From Streptomyces pyxinicus (lineage in GTDB: Bacteria > Actinomycetota > Actinomycetes > Streptomycetales > Streptomycetaceae): a stretch of DNA of 64,000 bases. The position numbers were made by a program, and so were the translations under genes. This document shows, in pieces, positions 25,118 to 34,357 of this stretch (positions are counted from its first letter, which is position 1; each line of letters begins with the position of its first letter). The stretch spans positions 38,565-102,564 of the forward strand of contig NZ_JANUGP010000028.1 of NCBI RefSeq assembly GCF_024753135.1, in the 5' to 3' direction. The notes beneath the pieces were generated by a model. The model saw nothing but the letters and a program-made list of their open reading frames with translations, searched no databases and was not told where the DNA came from.

Positions 25118-27829
25118 CTACAGCCCGTACTTCTCCCGGGCCTCCTTCACCGCCGTCGCCTTGACCTCGCCGTGCCTGGCGAGCTGGGCGAGGGCGGCGA
25201 CGACGATGGACGGGGCGTCGACGCCGAAGTGGCGGCGGGCCGCGTCGCGGGTGTCGGAGAGGCCGAAGCCGTCGGCACCGAGGGAGGAGTAGTCCTGCTC
25301 GACCCACTGGGCGATCTGGTCCGGGACCTGGCGCATGTAGTCGGAGACCGCGAGGACCGGGCCCTCGGCGCCCTGGAGGGCCTGCCGGACGTACGGCACG
25401 CGCTCCTCGCCGCGCAGCAGCGCCGCGTCGGCCTCCATGGCGTCCCGGCGCAGCTCCGTCCAGGAGGTCGCCGACCACACGTCCGCGGCGACGCCCCAGT
25501 CCGCAGCGAGCAGCCGCTGCGCCTCAAGGGCCCAGTGGATCGCCGTACCGGAGCCGAGCAGCTGGATGCGGGGAGCGTCGGCCGGGGCGGTCACGCCCGC
25601 GGACTCGGCCGTGTTGAAGCGGTACAGGCCCTTGACGATGCCCTCGTCGATGCCGGGGCCCGCCGGCTTGGCCGGCTGCGGCAGCGGCTCGTTGTAGACG
25701 GTGAGGTAGTAGAAGACGTTCTGGTCCTCGCCCGGCTCGGCCTCGCCGTACATCCGGCGCAGACCCTCGCGCACCAGCACCGCGATCTCGTAGGCGAACG
25801 CGGGATCGTACGTCAGCGCCGCCGGGTTGGTCGCGGCGATGACGGGGGAGTGGCCGTCGGCGTGCTGGAGGCCCTCGCCCGTCAGCGTCGTACGGCCGGC
25901 CGTCGCGCCGACGAGGAAGCCGCGGCCGAGCTGGTCGCCGAGCTGCCACATCTGGTCGGCGGTGCGCTGCCAGCCGAACATCGAGTAGAAGATGTAGAAC
26001 GGGATCATCGCCTCGCCGTGCGTCGCGTACGCGGTGGACGCGGCGATGAAGTCGGCCATCGAACCGGCCTCGGTGATCCCCTCGTTGAGGATCTGGCCGT
26101 TCTCGGCCTCCTTGTAGTACATCAGCTGGTCGCGGTCGACCGGCTCGTACGTCTGGCCCTTGGGGGAGTAGATCCCGAGGGAGGGGAAGAGGCTCTCCAT
26201 GCCGAAGGTGCGCGCCTCGTCCGGGACGATCGGCACCCAGCGCCTGCCCGTCTCCTTGTCGCGGACCAGGTCCTTGACCAGGCGGACGAAGGCCATGGTG
26301 GTGGCCACGTTCTGCGAGCCGGAGCCCTTGTCGAAGGAGGCGAACGCCTTCTCGGCGGGGGCCGGCAGGGGCGCGAGGGCGTGCGTGCGGCGGGCCGGGG
26401 CCGGGCCGCCGAGGGCCGCGCGGCGCTCCTGGAGGTAGCGGACCTCGGGGGAGTCGGCGCCCGGGTGACCGTAGGGCACCACGCCGTCGCTGAAGTCGCT
26501 GTCCTTGATCGGCAGGTCCAGCAGGTCCCGCATCGCCTTGAACTCGTCCACCGTCAGCTTCTTCATCTGGTGGTTGGCGTTCTTCGACGCGAAGCCCTCG
26601 CCGAGGGTGTGGCCCTTGACCGTCTGGGCCAGGATCACGGTTGGCGCGCCCTTGAACTCGACGGCGGCCTTGTACGCGGCGTAGACCTTGCGCGCCTCGT
26701 GACCGCCGCGCGAGAGGTGGAAGCACTCCAGGATCTTGTCGTCGCTCAGCAGCTTCGCCAGCTCGACGAGCGCCGGGTCCTTGCCGAAGAAGTCCTGGCG
26801 GATGTAGGCGGCGTCGCGCGTCTGGTACGTCTGCACCTGCGCGTCCGGCACCTCGCGCAGCCGGCGGACCAGCGCGCCGGTGGTGTCGAGCTGGAACAGC
26901 TCGTCCCAGGCCGAGCCCCACAGCGTCTTGACGACGTTCCAGCCGGCGCCGCGGAACTGGGCCTCCAGCTCCTGCACGATCTTGAAGTTGGCGCGGACCG
27001 GGCCGTCCAGGCGCTGCAGGTTGCAGTTGATGACGAAGGTGAGGTTGTCCAGACCCTCACGGGCGGCCAGCGCGAGGGCGGCCGTCGACTCGGGCTCGTC
27101 CATCTCGCCGTCACCGAGGAACGCCCACACGTGCGAGGCGGAGACGTCCTTGATGGCGCGGTTGGTGAGGTACCGGTTGAACCGCGCCTGGTAGATCGCG
27201 GAGAGCGGGCCGAGGCCCATCGACACCGTCGGGAACTCCCACAGCCAGGGCAGCCGGCGCGGGTGCGGGTACGACGGCAGGCCGTTGCCGCCCGCCTCCT
27301 GGCGGAAGTTGTCCAGGTGGTGCTCGTTCAGGCGGCCGTCGAGGAAGGCGCGGGCGTAGATACCGGGGGAGGCGTGGCCCTGGATGTAGAGCTGGTCGCC
27401 GGAGCCGGCGGCCTCCTGGGACTCCTTGCCCTTGAAGAAGTGGTTGAAGCCGGTCTCGTACAGCCAGGCGGCGGAGGCGAAGGTGGCGATGTGGCCGCCG
27501 ACGCCGTGCTTGCTGCCGCGGGTCACCATCGCCGCCGCGTTCCAGCGGTTCCACGCGGTGATCCGGGCCTCCAGCTCCGGGTCACCGGGCAGGGCCGGCT
27601 CCGCGGAGGTGGGGATGGTGTTGACGTAGTCCGTTTCGAGGAGCTTCGGCAGCGCGATGCCGCCCGCCTCGGCGCGCTCCAGCGTGCGCCGCATCAGGTA
27701 CGCGGCGCGGTGCGGCCCGGCCTCCCGGGCGACGGCGTCCAGGGAGGCCTGCCATTCGGCGGTCTCCTCCGGGTCGCGGTCCGGGAGCTGGTCGAGCGCG
27801 CTCGGCTGGATGGCGTGGGGGTCGGTCAT
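25118..27829 (-). CDS. aceE: Pyruvate dehydrogenase E1 component, homodimeric type
   Basis: Thiamine-diphosphate enzyme that decarboxylates pyruvate and reductively acetylates the lipoyl group of E2. The 903-residue length matches actinobacterial AceE. The ThDP motif is FLGDGEMDEPESTAALALA ... VINCN (about residues 235-270). The activating Glu region and transketolase-like second half (EGITEAGSMADFIAAS, YSMFGWQRTADQMW) are intact. The ATG at 27829 is chosen for its GGAAGGCGG ribosome site; an upstream frame start adds 14 residues only. It lies downstream of a GntR gene with two palindromes in between, and its E2 and E3 partners are at 28.9-32.2 kb. Confidence 0.96.
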   Translation of the reverse strand: MTDPHAIQPSALDQLPDRDPEETAEWQASLDAVAREAGPHRAAYLMRRTLERAEAGGIALPKLLETDYVNTIPTSAEPALPGDPELEARITAWNRWNAAAMVTRGSKHGVGGHIATFASAAWLYETGFNHFFKGKESQEAAGSGDQLYIQGHASPGIYARAFLDGRLNEHHLDNFRQEAGGNGLPSYPHPRRLPWLWEFPTVSMGLGPLSAIYQARFNRYLTNRAIKDVSASHVWAFLGDGEMDEPESTAALALAAREGLDNLTFVINCNLQRLDGPVRANFKIVQELEAQFRGAGWNVVKTLWGSAWDELFQLDTTGALVRRLREVPDAQVQTYQTRDAAYIRQDFFGKDPALVELAKLLSDDKILECFHLSRGGHEARKVYAAYKAAVEFKGAPTVILAQTVKGHTLGEGFASKNANHQMKKLTVDEFKAMRDLLDLPIKDSDFSDGVVPYGHPGADSPEVRYLQERRAALGGPAPARRTHALAPLPAPAEKAFASFDKGSGSQNVATTMAFVRLVKDLVRDKETGRRWVPIVPDEARTFGMESLFPSLGIYSPKGQTYEPVDRDQLMYYKEAENGQILNEGITEAGSMADFIAASTAYATHGEAMIPFYIFYSMFGWQRTADQMWQLGDQLGRGFLVGATAGRTTLTGEGLQHADGHSPVIAATNPAALTYDPAFAYEIAVLVREGLRRMYGEAEPGEDQNVFYYLTVYNEPLPQPAKPAGPGIDEGIVKGLYRFNTAESAGVTAPADAPRIQLLGSGTAIHWALEAQRLLAADWGVAADVWSATSWTELRRDAMEADAALLRGEERVPYVRQALQGAEGPVLAVSDYMRQVPDQIAQWVEQDYSSLGADGFGLSDTRDAARRHFGVDAPSIVVAALAQLARHGEVKATAVKEAREKYGL

Positions 27830-27936
27830 GTCGCCGCCTTCCTCAGTCGAAGGGGGTTCCCTCATCGTCAAGGGTTCGGGGGTGCCCTAGGTCTTTGGCA
27901 GGACAGGGCGGGGACTTCGGTGGAAGTCCGTCGGTG

Positions 27937-27966
27937 ACTGTAACCCCCTGATCGATGATCGATCAA
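27937..27966 (-). promoter_or_regulatory. Candidate aceE promoter
   Basis: On the minus strand TTGATC (27961-27966) and TACAGT (27937-27942) are separated by 18 bases, close to the housekeeping sigma-factor pattern TTGACn-N18-TAnnnT. Transcription would begin near 27930, about 100 bp ahead of the aceE start. The -35 overlaps a run of GATCGAT repeats. Confidence 0.5.
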
Positions 27967-28004
27967 AGGGTTGAGGGGCAAAACCTCTCGATGACGAGAA
28001 AGTA

Positions 28005-28039
28005 GGCACCCGGTGCCTGCGAAATGGGCACCCGGTGCC
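28005..28039. promoter_or_regulatory. Twin palindromes GGCACCCGGTGCC upstream of aceE
   Basis: Two identical 13-bp palindromes at 28005-28017 and 28027-28039, start to start 22 bp, i.e. about two helical turns. They lie 39-73 bp upstream of the proposed aceE -35 box and just after the GntR gene stop. Exact duplication, symmetry and phasing argue for a cooperative regulator site, possibly an activator of aceE. Whether the adjacent GntR protein binds them is not known. Confidence 0.65.
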
Positions 28040-28099
28040 GTGTTGGATCAGGGTTTTCGCAGGTGAGCGGGGGGATGCTCCGGTGCGTGAGAGAGGTGC

Positions 28100-28723
28100 T
28101 CAGGGACGCGGGGCGCAGCCCAGCACGTGCGCCTTCACCAGCTCCGCGATCCGCGGGTCCCGCCGCTTGAACGCCTGCACCAGCTCCTCGTGCTCCTCGG
28201 CGTACGACTGCTGCACCGTCCCGAGCCAGCGGATGGACAGCGCCGTGAACACCTCGATGCCGAGCCCCTCCCAGGTGTGCAGCAGCACCGAGTTGTCGGC
28301 GGCGCGCACGAGTTCGCGGTGGAAGCCCACGGTGTGCCGGACCTGGCCGGTGCCGTCGGCGTCCCGGTCGGCCTCGTACAGGGCCAGCACGTGCGGCTCC
28401 AGGGCCGTGCAGTCCTCGGCGAGCCGGTCGGCCGCCAGCTCGGCCGCGATGGCCTCCAGACCGGCCCGCACCGGATAGCTCTCCTCCAGGTCGGCCGCCG
28501 TCAGGTTCCGCACCCGCACGCCCTTGTTCGGCGCCGATTCGATCAGCCGCAGCGACTCCAGCTCCCGCAGCGCCTCCCGTACCGGCGTCTGGCTGACCTC
28601 CAGCTCGGTCGCGATCCGCCGCTCCACGATCCGCTCCCCCGGCTGCCAGCGCCCGCTGACGATCCCCTCCACGATGTGCTCGCGGATCTGCTCGCGCAGC
28701 GAGTGGACGACGGGCGCGGTCAT
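28100..28723 (-). CDS. GntR-family regulator, FCD (FadR) subfamily
   Basis: A 207-residue repressor-type protein. The N-terminal winged helix (residues 5-72) contains RIATELEVSQTPVREALRELE and IESAPNKGVRVR. The C-terminal FCD ligand domain (about 80-200) has RAGLEAIAAELAA and the metal/acid-binding His residues in FHRELVRAADN and HEELVQAFKRRD. FCD members usually sense small organic acids; with aceE immediately downstream, pyruvate metabolism is the natural candidate. The ATG at 28723 follows GGGAGGAG. Confidence 0.92.
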   Translation of the reverse strand: MTAPVVHSLREQIREHIVEGIVSGRWQPGERIVERRIATELEVSQTPVREALRELESLRLIESAPNKGVRVRNLTAADLEESYPVRAGLEAIAAELAADRLAEDCTALEPHVLALYEADRDADGTGQVRHTVGFHRELVRAADNSVLLHTWEGLGIEVFTALSIRWLGTVQQSYAEEHEELVQAFKRRDPRIAELVKAHVLGCAPRP

Positions 28724-28848
28724 GGGGGCTCCTCCCGGGGGCTGACGTTTAGACAATACGGGGGCTTCGCATCCGGAGTGGGGGGAGTGGGCGTGCTGTG
28801 GCGCAGGTGAGACGAGACTTACACGCTTCGTGTGCCGCCACACACGGA

Positions 28849-28878
28849 CACCCCGCCCGGATCGCTCCGGGCGGGGTG
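28849..28878 (-). terminator. Terminator of the E2 gene
   Basis: Perfect 13-bp arms CACCCCGCCCGGA and complement with a TCGC tetraloop, beginning 24 bp after the E2 stop. It separates the E2-Lpd pair from the GntR-aceE pair on the same strand. Confidence 0.88.
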
Positions 28879-28901
28879 CCGCACTGCTGTGACCAGGCGG
28901 A

Positions 28902-30719
28902 TCAGAGGCCGAGCTCGACCTCGAACTCGCCCGCCTCCAGGATCGCCTTGACCGCCGTCAGGTAACGGGCCGCGTCGGCGCCGTCCACCAGGCGGTGGTC
29001 GTAGGAGAGGGTCAGGTAGGTCATGTCGCGGACGCCGATGACCGTGCCCTCCTCGGTCTCGATGACGGCCGGACGCTTGACCGTGGCACCGATGCCCAGG
29101 ATCGCGACCTGGCCCGGCGGCACGATGATCGTGTCGAACAGCGCGCCGCGCGAGCCGGTGTTGGAGATGGTGAAGGTCGCGCCGGACAGCTCGTCCGGGG
29201 TGATCTTGTTGGCGCGGACCTTGCCGGCCAGCTCCGCCGTGGCCTTGGCGATGCCCGCGAGGTTGAGGTCGCCGGCCCGCTTGATGACCGGGGTCATCAG
29301 GCCCTTCTCGGAGTCCACCGCGATACCGATGTTCTCGGTGTCGAAGTAGGTGATCGTGCCCTCGGCCTCGTTGATCTTGGCGTTGACGACCGCGTGGGCC
29401 TTCAGCGCCTGCGCGGCGGCCTTGACGAAGAACGGCATCGGAGAGAGCTTGACGCCCTCGCGGGCCGCGAACGAGTCCTTCGCCCGGGCGCGCAGCTTCA
29501 TCAGGCGGGTGACGTCGACCTCGACGACCGACGACAGCTGCGCCTGCTCGCGCAGCGCCTTGACCATGTTGTCGCCGATGACCTTGCGGATGCGCGGCAT
29601 CTTCACGGTCTGGCCGCGCAGCGAGGAGACCTCCAGCGCGGGCGCCGCCTTCTTGGCGGCCGGGGCGGCGGCGGCCGGAGCCGGCGCGGGCGCCTTGGCG
29701 GCCTCGGCCGCGGCGATGACGTCCTGCTTGCGGATACGGCCGCCGACGCCGGTGCCCTTGACGCCGGCCAGGTCGACGCCGTTCTCGGCGGCGAGCTTGC
29801 GCACCAGCGGGGTCACGTACGCGCCCTCGTCCGTCGCCTGGGTGGCGGTCGGGGAGGTCGGCGCGGTGGCCGGGGCGGCCGGAGCCGGAGCCGGGGCGGG
29901 CGCCGGGGCCGGTGCCGACGGGGCCGGCTCGGGGGCCGGGGTCGTCTCCTGCTGCGGAGCCGGAGCCGACGGCGCCTGCGGGGCGGCCGGGGCCGGGGCA
30001 GGGGCCGGAGCCTCAGCGGGCGCCTCGGGGGCGGCCGGGGCAGCGGCCTCGGGCGCCGGAGCGGCGGCCGGCGCGGCACCCGGGGCACCGATGACGGCGA
30101 GCTTGGCGCCGACCTCGGCCGTCTCGTCCTCGCCGACCACGATCTCCAGCAGCACACCGGCGGTCGGGGCCGGGATCTCGGTGTCGACCTTGTCGGTGGA
30201 CACTTCGAGCAGCGGCTCGTCGGCCTCGACGGAGTCGCCGACCGACTTCAGCCAGCGGGTGACGGTGCCCTCGGTGACGGACTCACCGAGCGCGGGCAGC
30301 ACCACGTCGGTGCCCTCGGCGGAACCGCCGCCGGAGGTGGCCTCGGCGGTCGGAGCCGGGGCGGGGGCCGCCTGCTCGGTGGACGGGGCGGCGGCCTGCG
30401 GGGCCGGCTCGGGCTCGGCCGCCGCAGCGGGCTCGGGCTCGGGCTCGGGCTCGGCGGCCGGGGCGGCCGCGGGGGCGCCGGAACCGTCGTCGATCAGGGC
30501 CAGCTCGGCGCCGACCTCGACGGTCTCGTCCTCGGCGACCTTGATGGAGGACAGCACGCCGGAGGCGGGCGAGGGGATCTCGGTGTCGACCTTGTCGGTC
30601 GAGACTTCGAGCAGCGGCTCGTCGGCCTCGACGCGCTCGCCCTCGGCCTTCAGCCAGCGGGTGACAGTGCCCTCGGTGACGCTCTCACCGAGCGCCGGAA
30701 GGGTTACGGAAACCGCCAT
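28902..30719 (-). CDS. sucB: Dihydrolipoamide acyltransferase (E2) with two lipoyl domains
   Basis: Core of a 2-oxoacid dehydrogenase complex. Lipoyl domains at residues 1-78 and 136-214 carry the modified lysines Lys43 and Lys177, each in EVSTDKVDTEI. Long Ala/Pro/Glu linkers follow both. A peripheral-subunit-binding domain at about 305-340 has VTPLVRKLAAENGVDL and GTGVGGRIRKQDV. The catalytic domain ends with SYDHRLVDGADAARYL, holding the HxxxDG active site. Streptomyces annotations call it SucB, but in actinobacteria one E2 serves both pyruvate and 2-oxoglutarate complexes, which suits its place between aceE and lpd. No second E1 gene is in the window. Confidence 0.94.
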   Translation of the reverse strand: MAVSVTLPALGESVTEGTVTRWLKAEGERVEADEPLLEVSTDKVDTEIPSPASGVLSSIKVAEDETVEVGAELALIDDGSGAPAAAPAAEPEPEPEPAAAAEPEPAPQAAAPSTEQAAPAPAPTAEATSGGGSAEGTDVVLPALGESVTEGTVTRWLKSVGDSVEADEPLLEVSTDKVDTEIPAPTAGVLLEIVVGEDETAEVGAKLAVIGAPGAAPAAAPAPEAAAPAAPEAPAEAPAPAPAPAAPQAPSAPAPQQETTPAPEPAPSAPAPAPAPAPAPAAPATAPTSPTATQATDEGAYVTPLVRKLAAENGVDLAGVKGTGVGGRIRKQDVIAAAEAAKAPAPAPAAAAPAAKKAAPALEVSSLRGQTVKMPRIRKVIGDNMVKALREQAQLSSVVEVDVTRLMKLRARAKDSFAAREGVKLSPMPFFVKAAAQALKAHAVVNAKINEAEGTITYFDTENIGIAVDSEKGLMTPVIKRAGDLNLAGIAKATAELAGKVRANKITPDELSGATFTISNTGSRGALFDTIIVPPGQVAILGIGATVKRPAVIETEEGTVIGVRDMTYLTLSYDHRLVDGADAARYLTAVKAILEAGEFEVELGL

Positions 30720-30782
30720 GGTTTCGGTTGCTCCTTACGAATTGCGGAAAGTCTGTGTCGTCGCGCCCGAAGACGGAAGGCG

Positions 30783-32171
30783 TCAGTCGTGCATGTGGAG
30801 GGGCTTGCCCGCCAGCGCCAGGTGGGCCTCGCCGAGCGCCTCGTTCTGCGTCGGGTGGGCGTGGATGAGCTGGGCGACCTCGGCCGGCAGCGCCTCCCAG
30901 TTGTAGATCAGCTGGGCCTCGCCGACCTGCTCGCCCATGCGATCGCCCACCATGTGGACGCCGACCACGGCACCGTCCTTGACCTGGACGAGCTTGATCT
31001 CGCCCGCGGTCTTCAGGATGCGGCTCTTGCCGTTGCCGCCGAGCGGGAACTTGATGGAGACGACCTTGTCCGCGCCGTAGACCTCCTTGGCCTTGGCCTC
31101 GGTGACACCGACGGAGGCGACCTCCGGGTGGCAGTACGTCACCCGCGGGACGCCGTCGTAGTCGATGGGAACGACCTTCAGACCGGCCAGCCGCTCCGCC
31201 ACCAGGATGCCCTCGGCGAAGCCGACGTGCGCGAGCTGGAGGGTCGGGACGAGGTCACCGACGGCGGAGATGGTCGGGACGTTGGTCCGCATGTACTCGT
31301 CGACCAGGACGTAGCCGCGGTCCATGGCGACACCCTGCTCCTCGTAGCCGAGGCCCTGGGAGACCGGGCCGCGGCCGACGGCGACGAGCAGGATCTCGGC
31401 CTCGAACTCCTTGCCGTCGGCGAGGGTGACCTTGACGCCGTCCTGGGTGTACTCGGCCTTCTGGAAGAAGGTGCCGAGGCTGAACTTGATGCCGCGCTTG
31501 CGGAACGCGCGCTCCAGAAGCTTCGAGGAGTTCTCGTCCTCGACCGGGACGAGGTGCTTCAGGCCCTCGACGACCGTGACCTCGGCGCCGAAGGACTTCC
31601 ACGCCGAGGCGAACTCGACGCCGATGACGCCGCCGCCCAGGATGATCGCGGACTTCGGCACGCGGTCCAGGACGAGGGCGTGGTCGGAGGAGATGATCCG
31701 GTCGCCGTCGATCTCCAGGCCCGGCAGCGACTTCGGCACGGAGCCGGTCGCCAGCAGCACGTGACGGCCCTGGACGCGCTGACCGTTGACGTCGACGGAG
31801 GTGGGGGAGGACAGCCGGCCCTCACCCTCGATGTACGTCACCTTGCGGGACGCGATCAGACCCTGGAGGCCCTTGTACAGGCCCGAGATCACGTCGTCCT
31901 TGTACTTGTGGACGGCCGGGACGTCGATGCCCTCCAGCGTGGCCTTGACGCCGAACTGCTCGCTCTCGCGGGCCTGGTCGGCGATCTCGCCCGCGTGCAG
32001 CAGGGCCTTGGTGGGGATGCACCCCTTGTGCAGGCAGGTGCCGCCGACCTTGTCCTTCTCGATCAGGGCGACGTCCAGGCCCAGCTGCGCCCCGCGCAGG
32101 GCCGCGGCGTAACCACCGCTACCACCGCCGAGGATCACTAGGTCGAAAACGGTGCTGGCGTCGTTCGCCAC
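30783..32171 (-). CDS. lpdA: Dihydrolipoamide dehydrogenase (E3)
   Basis: FAD/NAD flavoprotein that reoxidises the dihydrolipoyl groups of E2. It shows the FAD motif VILGGGSGGYAAAL at residues 12-25, the redox-active disulfide GGTCLHKGCIP, the NAD motif IILGGGVIGVEFAS, and the C-terminal catalytic dyad in IHAHPTQNEAL. The start is GTG at 32171 behind GGAGGACG, giving 462 residues. It lies 63 bp upstream of the E2 gene and is likely its operon mate. Confidence 0.96.
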   Translation of the reverse strand: MANDASTVFDLVILGGGSGGYAAALRGAQLGLDVALIEKDKVGGTCLHKGCIPTKALLHAGEIADQARESEQFGVKATLEGIDVPAVHKYKDDVISGLYKGLQGLIASRKVTYIEGEGRLSSPTSVDVNGQRVQGRHVLLATGSVPKSLPGLEIDGDRIISSDHALVLDRVPKSAIILGGGVIGVEFASAWKSFGAEVTVVEGLKHLVPVEDENSSKLLERAFRKRGIKFSLGTFFQKAEYTQDGVKVTLADGKEFEAEILLVAVGRGPVSQGLGYEEQGVAMDRGYVLVDEYMRTNVPTISAVGDLVPTLQLAHVGFAEGILVAERLAGLKVVPIDYDGVPRVTYCHPEVASVGVTEAKAKEVYGADKVVSIKFPLGGNGKSRILKTAGEIKLVQVKDGAVVGVHMVGDRMGEQVGEAQLIYNWEALPAEVAQLIHAHPTQNEALGEAHLALAGKPLHMHD

Positions 32172-32354
32172 GTCACGTCCTCCATGCATGTGCGCCTGAC
32201 GCCGGTCTGCGGTGACCGGCGGGCGGCTGGTGTCCGGCCGCTTGATGCTTCGGCCCTTCGGTGGGGGCCCTGTCCTGCCGGGCTCCATCTTTGCACTTGT
32301 TCCAGGCGTACGAGACGCGGGGCCTTGGTGTGATACACCCCACGTGCGCACGGA

Positions 32355-32397
32355 CCGGGGGCGTGGGGAGCGGCGCGAGCGGCCCCCACGCCCCCGG
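32355..32397 (-). terminator. Terminator of pepA
   Basis: Arms CCGGGGGCGTGGGG (32355-32368) and complement (32384-32397) enclose a 15-base loop, 31 bp after the pepA stop. The rest of the gap, 32172-32354, should hold the lpd promoter; no confident -10/-35 pair was found. Confidence 0.8.
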
Positions 32398-32427
32398 CGT
32401 CGCCGTACCGTGGCGGCGACCGGACCG

Positions 32428-33972
<1,545 letters not shown>

Positions 33973-34357
33973 GGTGGTGAGATCTCGCTTCCGATGTGAA
34001 GTTTCTGTGGCCGTTGCGATCCTCGGTCACCCTGTGGGGAGACCGCCGCAAGGGGTGGGGTCGACCGGCCCCGGAGCCGACCCTAGGCCCAGGTCCGGGA
34101 ACCAGTGGCGACCGGGGCCTTCACCCTGTCGGCGAACACCCGGGACGAGACTACGCGCGTACCGGCGTTCGCTCATTCCTTCGGGTGTTCACCCCTCCGT
34201 GGCGCGGTGGCCACTTCCGGCCCGTCCGGGGTGGTGACTTGGGTCACACTCGTCCGGTTCCGACAGGTCCCGTCTTCGCCGCTTCGCATGATGTCCACTG
34301 ATTCTCCGCGGATCCATCACGGATCGGCCGCGGGGTCCTGCTGGGGGGAGAACTGTC
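33973..34357. promoter_or_regulatory. Divergent promoter region between pepA and the secreted deacetylase gene
   Basis: A 385-bp gap without a gene. It must carry both promoters. A perfect dyad GTGAC-TTGG-GTCAC lies at 34234-34247, about 110 bp before the deacetylase start, and is a candidate operator. GGGGGGAG before 34358 is the deacetylase ribosome site. Nothing else is recognisable. Confidence 0.45.

Noticed and set aside
24803..27937. Plus-strand open frame of 1044 codons opposite aceE
   Set aside because: It is the antisense of aceE; high GC keeps antisense frames open, and its Arg/Gly/Val-rich translation matches no family.
28995..32141. Plus-strand open frame of 1048 codons opposite the E2 and lpd genes
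   Set aside because: Antisense shadow; the minus-strand genes have full catalytic motifs.
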